Positions 1 through 8,992 are shown, counted from the first letter of the stretch. The stretch: DNA of 27,560 bases from CAYRGG01 sp964423745 (GCA_964423745.1 CAYRGG010000056.1:1-27560); one strand, 5' to 3'. The notes: generated from the sequence alone by a model not told the origin. A program made the numbers and translations.

Positions 1-51
1 TGGGCTGGTGATTTCGATAGCGTTCATGGTATCAGGCAGCGTATCGTTCAT
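1..51 (-). CDS. 5' end of a quinone-oxidoreductase-like gene (partial)
   Basis: Only the first 17 codons lie in the window, reading leftwards from an ATG at 51; the rest is beyond the left edge. The peptide is MNDTLPDTMNAIEITSP. The part from the second Met, MNAIEITSP, resembles the opening of zinc-independent NAD(P)H:quinone oxidoreductases of the medium-chain dehydrogenase family, which often begin M-x-A-I-E-I-T-x-P-G-G. A GAGG Shine-Dalgarno-like sequence lies 9 nt upstream of the first ATG and supports that start. The family call rests on nine residues and is tentative; the presence of a gene start is better supported than its identity. Confidence 0.4.
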   Translation of the reverse strand, partial: MNDTLPDTMNAIEITSP

Positions 52-101
52 AACCGGTATCCTCGCTTGTTGGCAGCCACATCATAGTATGTTTCCAAAT
101 A

Positions 102-229
102 ATCAAGACTTACGCAAAAAGGACTTGGGCAGCTTGTGAAAGAAGTGTCCTCAGGGCTTGGATGGCCGTCGTCAAGCCCACAGGGAGGTGTTCACGGCGT
201 CTTCTGGAACAAGCTGCGTAAGTCCTGAT
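102..229. repeat. MITE-like element, copy A, with 15-bp inverted ends
   Basis: The left end ATCAAGACTTACGCA (102-116) is matched by the reverse complement of the right end (215-229) with one mismatch. Inside, GGGCTTG (154-160) and CAAGCCC (173-179) form a perfect 7-bp stem. AT-rich ATAAT lies on both sides and may be a target duplication. A second copy lies at 5935-6064. It has no coding capacity of its own; the 65-residue reverse frame that crosses it looks accidental. This is most likely a small non-autonomous transposon or a dispersed structured repeat, in the gap between the partial gene at the left edge and the 3' end of lnt. Confidence 0.65.
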
Positions 230-310
230 AATGCTAGACACTGACAAGCATAAAGCAAAAAAACCTGTCTTTGATGCTAGGTAATATGTGGACAGTTTAA
301 AAAACAACCA

Positions 311-1876
311 TCAATAAATCTCATTGTGTGCTCGTCGCACTCGCACTAATCCTATAAACAACGATAGACCCAGCAAAATAACCGCACCCCAATCCCCGAT
401 AAGCCCATAAGGGGTCATTCCTTGCAGAGGTTGCACATAACTTCGCAACACTTGCACACTAAAGGGCGTAATGCGGGCAGTAATTTGACCCTGTTGATTG
501 ATGACAGCGGTAATACCGGTATTGGTTGCTCGGGCCATATAACGGCCGACCTCTAAAGCACGCATACGCGCTATTTGCAAGTGTTGAGGCGGCGCCAGCG
601 AATCTCCGAACCACGCATCGTTACTCACATTCACTAAAAAATGAGCTTCCGGTAGTGCCCTGCGAATTTCCTTGCCAAACGCCACTTCAAAACAAATGGA
701 GACCCCTACCGGATGACCAGCCGCTGTTAACAGTGCTTGCTCCGGCGAACCGGGCGTGAAATCCGCCATGGGAATATCCACAAATTGATGAAACCCATTG
801 AGCAAAAACCGCAACGGGACATATTCTCCAAAGGGTACTAAATGACGTTTGTGGTAAAGTTTTTGCGTACTGCCGTCTAAAGCGACGACGCTGTTATGGA
901 AGGTGTCTGTTTGTGAAGATCCCGACGGCACGCCGATGAGATAGTCAACACTATTTATTTTGGCTTCTACGCTTAATGCATGGATAAATTCCTGTGCTGT
1001 CTCGTAGAAAACGGGAATCGCCGTCTCTGGCCAAATAATGACATCGCTATCTTCAGCGACTTGGGCGCTTAAATTCGCGTATAAACTTAGGGTATTTTGC
1101 AATTGATCGGAACGCCATTTACGGTCTTGGGCAATATTGCCTTGCACTAGGCTAACCCGCAGGGGTTCTGCCACCGGCTCTACCCAAGCAATCTTTCCTA
1201 AACCCCAGGCGACCACCCAGAATAAAATGGCAACCCCACCCCATAGACATTTTGCTCGCCACTTCTGAGTCGTTAAAATCATTAGCAGAAGACCAGCACT
1301 GAGGACAACAGCCCAACTGACGCCAAATACACCTACGTAAGGGGCGAATCCTGAGAGGGGGCTATCGATTTGGCTGTAACCTAATGCCAACCAAGGAAAT
1401 CCGCTGAACAACCAGCTGCGCGTCCATTCCAACAGCGCCCATAACGCAGGTGCCACCAGTACCCATTTAGTCGCACTGGAGCGGGGAACCCAACGCACGA
1501 GTAAGTAGCCTACCAGCGCTGAATAAAGGGCCATAACTAAAATCAGCGCAAAGGTCGCCAGAATAGCAAAAGTTGCAGGGGCATTGCCAAAGTCATGGAG
1601 ACTGATGTAGACCCAGTAAGTCCCTGTGCTAAACGCGCCTACCCCAAACAGACCGCCACGCCAGGCCGCCTGACGCGGCTCACTCCATTGCCATAACCAC
1701 AGCAACAAGGCGATAAAAAAAATCGCCAAGGGCCACACATCAAAAGGCGAGAAAGCCAAAGGAAGCAACCCACCACTGACCAAAGCCAGCAAATCTCCCC
1801 CTAGACGAGTTTGCCCTAAACTATGCAATGCTGATGGAGGTGCCCGCTTTTCAGAGAAAGTGTCCAAAAGGATCAA
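311..1876 (-). CDS. lnt: Apolipoprotein N-acyltransferase
   Basis: Inner-membrane enzyme that transfers an acyl chain from a phospholipid to the N-terminal cysteine of diacylated apolipoproteins, the last step of lipoprotein maturation. The 521 residues match the family length. Hydrophobic segments fill residues ~25-230, followed by a periplasmic nitrilase-like domain and a last membrane helix near residues 490-512. The nitrilase catalytic triad is present: Glu284 in IWPETAIP, Lys343 in YHKRHLVPFGEY and Cys395 in GVSICFEVAFG. It lies 121 nt downstream of corC on the same strand, the usual arrangement in gammaproteobacteria, and is probably co-transcribed with it. Nothing in the sequence looks damaged. 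Confidence 0.96.
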   Translation of the reverse strand: MILLDTFSEKRAPPSALHSLGQTRLGGDLLALVSGGLLPLAFSPFDVWPLAIFFIALLLWLWQWSEPRQAAWRGGLFGVGAFSTGTYWVYISLHDFGNAPATFAILATFALILVMALYSALVGYLLVRWVPRSSATKWVLVAPALWALLEWTRSWLFSGFPWLALGYSQIDSPLSGFAPYVGVFGVSWAVVLSAGLLLMILTTQKWRAKCLWGGVAILFWVVAWGLGKIAWVEPVAEPLRVSLVQGNIAQDRKWRSDQLQNTLSLYANLSAQVAEDSDVIIWPETAIPVFYETAQEFIHALSVEAKINSVDYLIGVPSGSSQTDTFHNSVVALDGSTQKLYHKRHLVPFGEYVPLRFLLNGFHQFVDIPMADFTPGSPEQALLTAAGHPVGVSICFEVAFGKEIRRALPEAHFLVNVSNDAWFGDSLAPPQHLQIARMRALEVGRYMARATNTGITAVINQQGQITARITPFSVQVLRSYVQPLQGMTPYGLIGDWGAVILLGLSLFIGLVRVRRAHNEIY

Positions 1877-1924
1877 CTAAAGGATTTTTAATGTACTGAA
1901 AACGCAATCAAAAAAAATAAGCGC

Positions 1925-1938
1925 AGTGTACGTACACT
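1925..1938. other. 14-bp perfect palindrome between corC and lnt
   Basis: AGTGTACGTACACT reads the same on both strands and lies in the 121-nt gap between corC and lnt. It could be an operator-like site or the core of a small hairpin. No T-run follows, so it is not a standard terminator. No regulator can be assigned. Confidence 0.3.
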
Positions 1939-1997
1939 AGATGAGTGCGCCGCTAGCAAAGCATAACAACTCTGAGAACAGCCTAACAGAACAGACA

Positions 1998-2861
1998 CTA
2001 GGCGCTCACAGAATGAACAGTTTCTTCCTCAGGTAAAGTCAGTTCTAACAGCTGAATGCAACGATTATCAGCCCTTAGCACCCGAAAACGGAAGCCGTCT
2101 AAAACCACTGATTCACCCCGCTTCGGTAAGCGACCCAGCTTCATCATGATCAGTCCACCAACGGTATCGGCTTGTTCATCGTTGAAGTGCGTGGTGAAAT
2201 GTTCATTGAACTCTTCGACGGGGGTTATGGCCTGAACCGCAAACGTCTTTTCCCCTTGGGGAGAAATCAGTTTCCCGCTCATATCGATATCATGTTCATC
2301 GTCGATATCGCCGACAATTTGTTCTAATAAATCTTCAATGGTGACAAGCCCCGCAACACCGCCGTACTCATCCACAATAATCGCCATATGGGAGCGGCTG
2401 GCCTGAAACTCTTTTAACAGCACATCGACACGTTTACTTTCTGGAATAAATTTAGCGGGCCGCAAAAACGCTTGCAGATCAAAAGCACCATTGGCCTGGG
2501 CAAAATAACGTAGCAAATCCTTAACGATTAAGATGCCCAGGATGTCATCGCGATTCTCCCCGATCACCGGTAAGCGGGAATGACCTGATTTGATTACCGT
2601 TGTAAGCAACTGATCTAGACTCCAGTCACGTCTTACAACCACCATTTGACCGCGGGGGAGCATCACATCTCGCACTTGCATTTCCGAGACCCCAATGACG
2701 CCTTCAATCATACTTAAGGCATCATTGTTGAGCAGTTCCCGGCGTTTAGCTTCCCGCAACACCTCAACGAGTTCTTCCTTGTCTTTAGGTTCACCCGATA
2801 GGGTAAAACTCAACCGCTCTAACCATGATCGGTGTCCTGATTCAGATGGTTCTTCGTTCAT
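1998..2861 (-). CDS. corC: CorC/YbeX-type CBS-domain protein
   Basis: A soluble CBS-pair protein of the CorC/HlyC family, linked in enterobacteria to magnesium and cobalt efflux and, in this gene cluster, to ribosome and RNA homeostasis. The first CBS motif spans residues ~67-122 (starts VRDVMLPRGQM). The second spans ~132-188 and carries the DEYGG signature at 164-168. A CorC_HlyC transporter-associated domain follows at ~200-280. There is no membrane segment, as in YbeX and unlike the longer DUF21-bearing relatives. 287 residues is normal. Its ATG overlaps the ybeY stop by 4 nt, which indicates translational coupling inside the miaB operon. Confidence 0.93.
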   Translation of the reverse strand: MNEEPSESGHRSWLERLSFTLSGEPKDKEELVEVLREAKRRELLNNDALSMIEGVIGVSEMQVRDVMLPRGQMVVVRRDWSLDQLLTTVIKSGHSRLPVIGENRDDILGILIVKDLLRYFAQANGAFDLQAFLRPAKFIPESKRVDVLLKEFQASRSHMAIIVDEYGGVAGLVTIEDLLEQIVGDIDDEHDIDMSGKLISPQGEKTFAVQAITPVEEFNEHFTTHFNDEQADTVGGLIMMKLGRLPKRGESVVLDGFRFRVLRADNRCIQLLELTLPEEETVHSVSA

Positions 2862-3331
2862 ACTTCAATTAAGTCTCCGTAGGGATCCGGATATCCCAGG
2901 CCCTGTAGTATCCGAATCTCAAGTTTCTCCATCGTGTCGGCCTGGTTGTCGGTTTGGTGATCATAGCCTAACAAATGTAATACGCCATGAATCACCAGAT
3001 GAGCCCAATGCGCTTGGGGTTCCTTGTTTTGAAGCCTGGCTTCGCGAAAAACAACCGGGGCGCAAATAACCACGTCACCCAGTAAATCCAAAGTCGTCTC
3101 TGCAAATTCCTCCTGAAAAGGAAACGACAACACATTGGTGGCGCTGTGTTTATGGCGATAACGCTGATTAAGATCCGCGCCTTCCGCTTCATCGACAATA
3201 CGAATAACCAATTCACTGTTATCAGTATAGTCAGCTTGCAAAAGAGCTGCTTGACACCACTGCCGGAAATCTGTCTCGGTGGGTAAATCAGGCATCTTAA
3301 CAGCTACCTGCACAGTTAATGCCAAGGTCAT
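2858..3331 (-). CDS. ybeY: Endoribonuclease YbeY
   Basis: Zinc-dependent single-strand endoribonuclease needed for 16S rRNA 3'-end maturation and 70S ribosome quality control. The family zinc signature H-x3-H-x5-H is present as His115, His119 and His125 in HGVLHLLGYDH, and the conserved region around SATNVLSFPF (residues 63-72) precedes it. 157 residues is typical. It overlaps phoH upstream by 4 nt and corC downstream by 4 nt, a conserved order that reflects its functional link with the PhoH-type ATPase. Identity is secure from motif and context. Confidence 0.96.
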   Translation of the reverse strand: MTLALTVQVAVKMPDLPTETDFRQWCQAALLQADYTDNSELVIRIVDEAEGADLNQRYRHKHSATNVLSFPFQEEFAETTLDLLGDVVICAPVVFREARLQNKEPQAHWAHLVIHGVLHLLGYDHQTDNQADTMEKLEIRILQGLGYPDPYGDLIEV

Positions 3332-4320
3332 ACTTGGTTGTTTTGTTCATAGCGATCGTAAGCAGCGACAATGCGCTGCACCAGGGGATGACGCACCACG
3401 TCGCGAGCCGTGAAAAACGTTTTACTGATGGCTTCTTCATCTTTTAAAACGTCTAATACATGACGCAACCCAGATTTAGCGCCCCGGGGCAAATCCACCT
3501 GGGTGATATCCCCAGTCACCACCGCCGTGGCTCCAAAACCAATGCGGGTCAGGAACATTTTCATCTGCTCTAAGGTGGTATTTTGCGCTTCGTCGAGGAT
3601 GATAAACGCATCATTGAGGGTGCGCCCACGCATAAACGCCAGCGGCGCTACTTCGATAACATTGCGCTCGATGAGCCGAGCCACTCGCTCAAACCCTAAC
3701 ATTTCGTAAAGCGCATCATACAGTGGACGTAGATAAGGATCGATTTTCTGGGCCATGTCCCCTGGCAAAAAACCTAACCGTTCGCCGGCTTCTACCGCTG
3801 GACGCACTAACACAATACGTCGCACCTGTTCCCGTTCTAAGGCATCCACAGCGCAGGCGACGGCAAGATAGGTTTTGCCCGTGCCTGCTGGTCCGACGCC
3901 GAAATTAATATCAAAACGTTGCATGTTGTAAATGTAGCGTTGTTGGTTTGGCCCCCGTCCACGCACAACGCCCCGGCGTGTTTTGATAATCGTGTCTTCC
4001 CCATAGGATTCAGCAGTGATTACCTCAGCGCCTGCCTCCTGGAGAAACAGGTGTACTTGGGCTGGGTTTAAAGGTTCCGTCTCGGCAGTCCGGTAAAGGG
4101 CCTCTAAAACAGCTGTCGCCGTAGCAACGGCTTGTGGTTTGCCGATCAGCTGAAACCGATTACCCCGGTTATTGATCGCAATGCCTAAACGCTTTTCGAT
4201 TTGCCGGAGATGCTCGTCTAACTGTCCACAAAGATTGGCAAGTCTTTGATTATCAAAAGGCTCAAGCAACAAGTCGTGACGGCAGCTGGTTTCCTCAGTG
4301 GGCACAACAGAGACGGTCAT
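3328..4320 (-). CDS. phoH: PhoH-family ATPase (YbeZ)
   Basis: Cytoplasmic P-loop NTPase of the PhoH/YbeZ family, thought to act with YbeY in RNA metabolism. An N-terminal nucleic-acid-binding region (residues ~15-80, KH-like) precedes the ATPase core. Walker A is GPAGTGKT at residues 143-150, and Walker B lies in FIILDEAQNT. The length of 330 residues fits YbeZ. The start overlaps the miaB stop by 4 nt and the stop overlaps the ybeY start by 4 nt. No internal damage is visible. Confidence 0.95.
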   Translation of the reverse strand: MTVSVVPTEETSCRHDLLLEPFDNQRLANLCGQLDEHLRQIEKRLGIAINNRGNRFQLIGKPQAVATATAVLEALYRTAETEPLNPAQVHLFLQEAGAEVITAESYGEDTIIKTRRGVVRGRGPNQQRYIYNMQRFDINFGVGPAGTGKTYLAVACAVDALEREQVRRIVLVRPAVEAGERLGFLPGDMAQKIDPYLRPLYDALYEMLGFERVARLIERNVIEVAPLAFMRGRTLNDAFIILDEAQNTTLEQMKMFLTRIGFGATAVVTGDITQVDLPRGAKSGLRHVLDVLKDEEAISKTFFTARDVVRHPLVQRIVAAYDRYEQNNQV

Positions 4321-5684
4321 AAACCGGCTAATACCTCGCGATCAATATTCAGTTCTACACAGGAGAGAAATTCCCCACGCAACGAGTTAGGCAACGTTTC
4401 GGTGATTTTTACGTCTACAAAATGCCCTAATAAGCGAGGAGAACCGGTAAAGTTTACCACCCGATTGTTTTCAGTACGGCCCGCCATCTGGCGCAGGTTC
4501 TTGCGGGAAGGTCGATCCACTAAAATACGTTGAACCGTACCCACCATAGCGGCGCTAATTTTTTTTGCATAGGCGTCAATACTAGCCTGGAGACGGGCTA
4601 AGCGTTCCTTTTTGACCGCTAAAGGCACATCATCGGGCAAACCAGCGGCGGGAGTACCCGGCCGCGGGCTATAAATAAAGCTAAAACTTTGGTCAAAACC
4701 GATCTCTTCGATAAGTTGCATAGTTGCCTCAAAATCGGTTTCAGTTTCACCGGGAAAACCAATAATAAAGTCCGAGGAAAGACTTATATCAGGACGAATT
4801 TGACGTAAGCGACGTATTTTGGATTTGTATTCTAAAATCGTATAGTTTCGCTTCATCAACGCCAGGATGCGATCAGAGCCGCTTTGCACCGGCAAGTGGA
4901 GGTGACTGACTAATTTTGGCACTTCAGCGTAAGCTTGGATAAGCCGGGAAGAGAATTCCACTGGGTGAGAGGTGGTGTAACGGATGCGTCCAATACCGTC
5001 GATGGCGGCGATATAGTGCAGCAGCAGAGCTAAATCAACTTTGTCGCCATCGTGGGTGGGACCGTAATAGGCGTTCACATTTTGCCCGAGCAGGTTAACC
5101 TCCCGCACACCCCGTTCCGCTAACGCGACAATCTCAGCGATGACATCATCAAAGGGGCGGCTGACTTCTTCCCCACGGGTGTAAGGCACCACGCAAAATG
5201 AACAGTACTTGCTACAGCCTTCCATAATCGACACGAAGGCCGTTGCCCCTACCCGGCGCGGAGCTGGGAGATTATCAAACTTCTCGATTTCGGGAAAACT
5301 CACGTCGACAACGGGTTTTTTACTGGCACGGACCTCATCGAGCAGCGCCGGTAATCGATGCAAGGTTTGTGGACCAAACACGACATCCACAAAAGGCGCC
5401 CGTTCCCGCAGGGTATGCCCTTCCTGACTGGCCACACAACCACCCACTCCGATAACCAAATGAGGCCGTTTTTCTTTAAGCGCTCGCCACACACCCAACT
5501 GAGAAAATACCTTTTCTTGGGCTTTTTCACGCACAGAGCAGGTGTTGAGCAACAAGATATCAGCTTGCAGCGGATCGTCGGTGGTTTCTATGCCATGGGA
5601 ATCATGAAGTACGTCAGCCATTTTAGCGGAATCGTACTCATTCATTTGGCAACCGTAAGTTTTGATATAGAGTTTGCGCACCAT
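4317..5684 (-). CDS. miaB: tRNA-2-methylthio-N6-dimethylallyladenosine synthase
   Basis: Radical-SAM methylthiotransferase that adds a methylthio group at C2 of N6-isopentenyladenosine 37 in tRNAs reading UNN codons. The N-terminal UPF0004 domain supplies cluster ligands Cys12, Cys49 and Cys83. The radical-SAM motif CxxxCxxC is Cys157, Cys161 and Cys164 in EGCSKYCSFCVVPYTRG. A C-terminal TRAM domain covers about residues 380-445. The 455-residue length is normal. It is the first gene of a five-gene minus-strand block (miaB-phoH-ybeY-corC-lnt). No strong Shine-Dalgarno sequence is visible in front of this ATG, but the MVRKLYIKTYGCQ opening matches the family start. Confidence 0.97.
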   Translation of the reverse strand: MVRKLYIKTYGCQMNEYDSAKMADVLHDSHGIETTDDPLQADILLLNTCSVREKAQEKVFSQLGVWRALKEKRPHLVIGVGGCVASQEGHTLRERAPFVDVVFGPQTLHRLPALLDEVRASKKPVVDVSFPEIEKFDNLPAPRRVGATAFVSIMEGCSKYCSFCVVPYTRGEEVSRPFDDVIAEIVALAERGVREVNLLGQNVNAYYGPTHDGDKVDLALLLHYIAAIDGIGRIRYTTSHPVEFSSRLIQAYAEVPKLVSHLHLPVQSGSDRILALMKRNYTILEYKSKIRRLRQIRPDISLSSDFIIGFPGETETDFEATMQLIEEIGFDQSFSFIYSPRPGTPAAGLPDDVPLAVKKERLARLQASIDAYAKKISAAMVGTVQRILVDRPSRKNLRQMAGRTENNRVVNFTGSPRLLGHFVDVKITETLPNSLRGEFLSCVELNIDREVLAGL

Positions 5685-5934
5685 CAGGGTGACAAATGAG
5701 TAAGACGAATCAGCAGTCTAACACCGAGTGCATAGCGGTGCTAGTGGTGCAACCGCAGAAAGTAGTCTGTCTTTCATAGAATTCATACATTTTTGTCAAC
5801 CCCTGTGTTTTTAGCAAGAAAATCTCAGTTACTGAGAAAAAACGCTGCAGAAATTATGCCTCTTTTCCTTAGACTGTTTATAAAATTTAGTCTGAAACAA
5901 GGCACCCAAGCCTTTTGTGTGTAAATCTATTAAT
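5685..5934. other. Divergent intergenic region between miaB and rnt
   Basis: Together with the repeat that follows (5935-6064), this makes about 420 nt without a gene. It must hold the promoters of the leftward miaB operon and probably the rightward rnt gene, but I could not single out convincing -35/-10 pairs. A 6-bp stem with a 3-nt loop (TCTCAG-TTA-CTGAGA, about 5822-5836) lies beside A-rich sequence and is too AT-rich to call a terminator. No small ORF with a good ribosome-binding site was seen. Confidence 0.5.
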
Positions 5935-6064
5935 ATCAAGACTTACGCAAAAAGGACTTTCGTAGCTCGTAAAAGAGGTGTTGACGGCCCGGAAAGTCGT
6001 CATCAAGCCGGCGAAGCAGGACGTATTTACGGCGTCTTCTAGAACGGGCTACCCAAATCCTATT
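5935..6064. repeat. MITE-like element, copy B
   Basis: Starts with the same ATCAAGACTTACGCA as copy A at 102, followed by the same AAAAAGGACTT, and carries the shared internal GGCGTCTTCT block. Its right inverted end has decayed. The 10-mer CTATTAATAT occurs at 5927-5936 and again at 6060-6069, directly bracketing the element, which looks like a target-site duplication and would fix its borders. It sits about 40 nt upstream of the rnt start, so its insertion probably reshaped the rnt 5' region. No protein is encoded. Confidence 0.65.
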
Positions 6065-6104
6065 AATATGTCTTTTGTGACCGGGATCAGGTATCCTCAA
6101 TGAG

Positions 6105-6734
6105 ATGACTGAACAGGCAGACAAATCAGTAATGGCTCGCCGTTTTCGGGGTTTTCTTCCGGTGATCGTTGACGTAGAAACGGGGGGCTTTAATGCTCAG
6201 ACGGATGCGCTTTTAGAAATTGCAGCAGTGCTGCTGCGTATGGACAGGCGCGGACGGCTTTACAGTTTTCGCACCATTGCCCACCATGTGGAGCCTTTTT
6301 TGGGCGCTAATTTAGAACCCGCCTCAATGGCTGTAAACCGTATTGATCCTTACCACCCTTTTCGCAGGGCTATCTCCGAAACAGAGGCGCTTAGAGAGAT
6401 TTTTGCTGAGGTGCGTCGGGAATTGAAAAGCGTTGGCTGTAGCCGGGCAGTTTTGGTAGGTCATAACGCTTTTTTTGATCTCAGCTTTATTAACGCAGTG
6501 GTGGCGCGTAATGCCATGAAACGTAATCCGTTTCATCCCTTTTCTAATTTTGACACGGTTACTTTAGGCGCACTGGCCTATGGACAAACAGTGCTCTCCC
6601 GAGCCGTTAGCGCTGTAGGAATCCCATGGGATGAAAAAGAAGCGCACTCTGCTATTTATGATGCAGAGCGCACCGCAGAATTGTTTTGTGATGTGGTTAA
6701 CCGATGGCAAGATCTAACACGGCGCATATGGTGA
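6105..6734 (+). CDS. rnt: Ribonuclease T
   Basis: DEDDh-family 3'-5' exoribonuclease that trims the 3' ends of tRNAs and other stable RNAs and takes part in end turnover of the CCA tail. All five signature residues are present: Asp23 and Glu25 in IVDVETGGFN, Asp125 in GHNAFFDLSF, and His181 and Asp186 in HSAIYDAERTAE. 209 residues is close to the usual ~215. An ATG at 6100 is closed at once by TGA, so 6105 is the first usable start. The gene is alone on the plus strand, with a MITE-like repeat in its leader. Confidence 0.96.
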   Translation: MTEQADKSVMARRFRGFLPVIVDVETGGFNAQTDALLEIAAVLLRMDRRGRLYSFRTIAHHVEPFLGANLEPASMAVNRIDPYHPFRRAISETEALREIFAEVRRELKSVGCSRAVLVGHNAFFDLSFINAVVARNAMKRNPFHPFSNFDTVTLGALAYGQTVLSRAVSAVGIPWDEKEAHSAIYDAERTAELFCDVVNRWQDLTRRIW

Positions 6735-6758
6735 AATCTAAAAAAGGCTAACCCTTCT

Positions 6759-7100
6759 TTATTGAGCAACCTGAGACTCATGGTTCTTAACGGCATTTTC
6801 CATTAAGGTCTTTAATTCACCTCGCTCATAAAGCTCTAAAGTAATATCACACCCGCCTACCAGCTCACCATTGATATAGACTTGTGGAAAGGTTGGCCAA
6901 TCGGCGTAACGGGGTAGGTTTTGAAAAACCTCGGTATCTTCCAACACATTGACATAGGCGAAGGGTATACCTGTCGTGGCCATGGCTTGTGAGGCACGAC
7001 TAGAAAAACCACACATGGGAAACTGTGGACTCCCCTTCATAAAGATTATCACTGGGTTGGATTTTACTTGTTGATCGATGAGCTGCAAGATATCACTCAT
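6759..7100 (-). CDS. grxD: Monothiol glutaredoxin (Grx4 type)
   Basis: CGFS-type monothiol glutaredoxin, which binds a glutathione-ligated [2Fe-2S] cluster with BolA partners and works in iron-sulfur trafficking. The active-site CGFS has Cys30 (in FPMCGFSSRA), and the glutathione-binding TFPQVYINGELVGGCD stretch follows. I choose the ATG at 7100, giving MSDILQLIDQQ and 113 residues: a strong GGAGGTG sits 7 nt before it, whereas an in-frame ATG 15 nt further up at 7115 would place that site inside the coding region. It lies between the convergent rnt and the downstream end of the amidotransferase gene. Confidence 0.95.
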   Translation of the reverse strand: MSDILQLIDQQVKSNPVIIFMKGSPQFPMCGFSSRASQAMATTGIPFAYVNVLEDTEVFQNLPRYADWPTFPQVYINGELVGGCDITLELYERGELKTLMENAVKNHESQVAQ

Positions 7101-7201
7101 TATTAACACCTCCATAGGTTGTTTGGCAGTTATTGGACCTTTTTAGTCCTATATGATTTGATAAGTGTAGTTTGAAAAGGTTTTTTAAAAAACAAGTTTA
7201 T

Positions 7202-8992
7202 TTATAAGGTTTTCGCCGCATCCACATTGCGTTGCAACCAAAACTCCAAAAGCGCTGCATGCCAAAGTTTGCTGCCTTGTAGGCGAGTTAGGTGGGTTTC
7301 AGGATGCGCCATTAGCTTTTCTAGATAAGCGGTTTGAAATAAACCCCGTTCCTGGCAAGCTTTAGAATGAAGCACATCCTTCATAAAAGCGAGAAATTCG
7401 CCCCGCACATATTTTAATGCTGGCACAGGAAAATAACCTTTAGGACGGTCGATAACCGAGTCGGGAAGCCAACCGCGAGCTATTTTTTTTAGCATATATT
7501 TACCGCCATCACGGGTTTTAAACGCCGGTGGCATCTGCATGGCAAGCTCCACTAGCTCATGGTCAAGAAACGGTACCCGCGCTTCGAGACCCCAGGCCAT
7601 GGTCATATTGTCCACTCGCTTGACGGGATCATCCACAATCAACGTGGTCACATCCAGATGCAGGATGCGATCCAAAAATTCGTCGGCGTTTACCTCGGCA
7701 AGTCGTTGGGTTATGGTTTGCGACGTGTAATCGGGACCGTGATAAGCGGGCGCCACAGTGGCTAAATATTCTTCGTGATCCCGGTCAAAATAATGACGCC
7801 TAAACCGCTCAAGATCGCTACCCTGCTCGGCCTCCATGTGAGGATACCAAAAATAGCCCCCAAAGACCTCATCGGCGCCCTGTCCCGTTTGCACCACTTT
7901 CACGGTTTTAGACACCTGCTCCGCCAGCAGAAAAAAGGCCACAGCATCTTGTCCCACCATGGGCTCCGCCATACAGGTTACTGCTTCTGGAAGCCGCTGT
8001 AATACCTGTTCATTGGGGATTAGATAACGATGATGACGGGTTGCATAGCGTTCAGCAATGGCATCGGAATACTGAAACTCGCTGCCCGGTTCTTCCGGCT
8101 GATCTTCGAAACCCACGGAAAAGGTCATCAGATCATTAACCCCTGTTTGCGCCAATAGCGCCACTAGAAGACTAGAATCTAGTCCACCCGACAACAATAC
8201 CCCCACCGGCACATCGGCAATCGTCAAACGGCGTTTTACCGCTCGCAGCAAACCCTCTTGTAAAGCCTCTAACCACTCTATTTCAGTGTGTGGCTGGGTG
8301 GGACGAAGCGCGTTTAAACGCCAATAGACACGATGCTGTTCATGGCCTCGTTCGTCTATGGTTACGGTACTGGCGGGGGGGATTTTTCGAATACCTTGGA
8401 GAATGGTGCGGGGAGCCGGTATAACCGCATGGAGGGTCAGTTGATGATGCAGGGCTATCGGATCAATGGTGGTATCTACATCCGAGGCTTGCAGCAAGGC
8501 TTGGGTATTGGAGGCAAAACGAAAACAACGCCCACCGCAGCGGCTATAGTAAAGGGGTTTAATACCAAAACGATCTCGGGCTAAGAATAATGTGCGGCGG
8601 CGGATGTCCCAAACAGCAATGGCAAACATACCCACTAAACGCTCTACACTCTGTTCACCCCATTCAGCATAGGCTTTGAGGATGACCTCCGTATCACCCT
8701 GAGAAAAAAAACGGTAGCCCTTGCCCATCAGTTCCTGACGTAGCTCCCGATAATTATAAATAGCGCCATTGAAAACCAGGGCCAAGCCTAAATCGTGGTC
8801 TATCATGGGTTGGTTGGAGCGATCGCTTAAGTCAATAATGGCTAAACGCCGATGGCCCAGCACCACAGGTCCATCGGAAAAACAACCCTCATGATCAGGA
8901 CCGCGCCGCACGAGACGCGCCAGCATACGTCTTAGCAAGGCCAAATCCGGTTCTTGAGCGTCGAGACGCAATTCCCCGCAAATACCACACAT
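7202..8992 (-). CDS. asnO: Asparagine-synthase-type amidotransferase, NAGGN-amide family
   Basis: Class II glutamine amidotransferase fused to an asparagine-synthase ATP-pyrophosphatase domain. Cys2 of MCGICGE is the glutaminase nucleophile. The ATP-PPi loop is SGGLDSS at residues 268-274. The long conserved stretches (GFED...EFQYSD, VVQTGQGADEVFGGYFWYP, VDDPVKRVDNMTMAWGLEAR, and RLQGSKLW near the end) match the N-acetylglutaminylglutamine amidotransferases, which make the osmoprotectant dipeptide NAGGN in osmotically stressed bacteria, better than AsnB. 596 residues fits. The usual neighbour, the N-acetylglutaminylglutamine synthetase ngg, is not in the window. A GAGGA site precedes the start, and a BON lipoprotein gene ends 18 nt upstream, suggesting co-transcription. 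The subfamily assignment is from memory of family sequences. Confidence 0.85.
   Translation of the reverse strand: MCGICGELRLDAQEPDLALLRRMLARLVRRGPDHEGCFSDGPVVLGHRRLAIIDLSDRSNQPMIDHDLGLALVFNGAIYNYRELRQELMGKGYRFFSQGDTEVILKAYAEWGEQSVERLVGMFAIAVWDIRRRTLFLARDRFGIKPLYYSRCGGRCFRFASNTQALLQASDVDTTIDPIALHHQLTLHAVIPAPRTILQGIRKIPPASTVTIDERGHEQHRVYWRLNALRPTQPHTEIEWLEALQEGLLRAVKRRLTIADVPVGVLLSGGLDSSLLVALLAQTGVNDLMTFSVGFEDQPEEPGSEFQYSDAIAERYATRHHRYLIPNEQVLQRLPEAVTCMAEPMVGQDAVAFFLLAEQVSKTVKVVQTGQGADEVFGGYFWYPHMEAEQGSDLERFRRHYFDRDHEEYLATVAPAYHGPDYTSQTITQRLAEVNADEFLDRILHLDVTTLIVDDPVKRVDNMTMAWGLEARVPFLDHELVELAMQMPPAFKTRDGGKYMLKKIARGWLPDSVIDRPKGYFPVPALKYVRGEFLAFMKDVLHSKACQERGLFQTAYLEKLMAHPETHLTRLQGSKLWHAALLEFWLQRNVDAAKTL

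Noticed and set aside
5822..5836. Small hairpin as a terminator
   Set aside because: The stem is short and AT-rich and lies between divergent genes, where no terminator is expected.
7180..7193. 14-bp palindrome GTTTTTTAAAAAAC between grxD and the amidotransferase
   Set aside because: Pure A/T core between two C/G bases is expected by chance in AT-rich gaps and gives a weak stem; not called as terminator.
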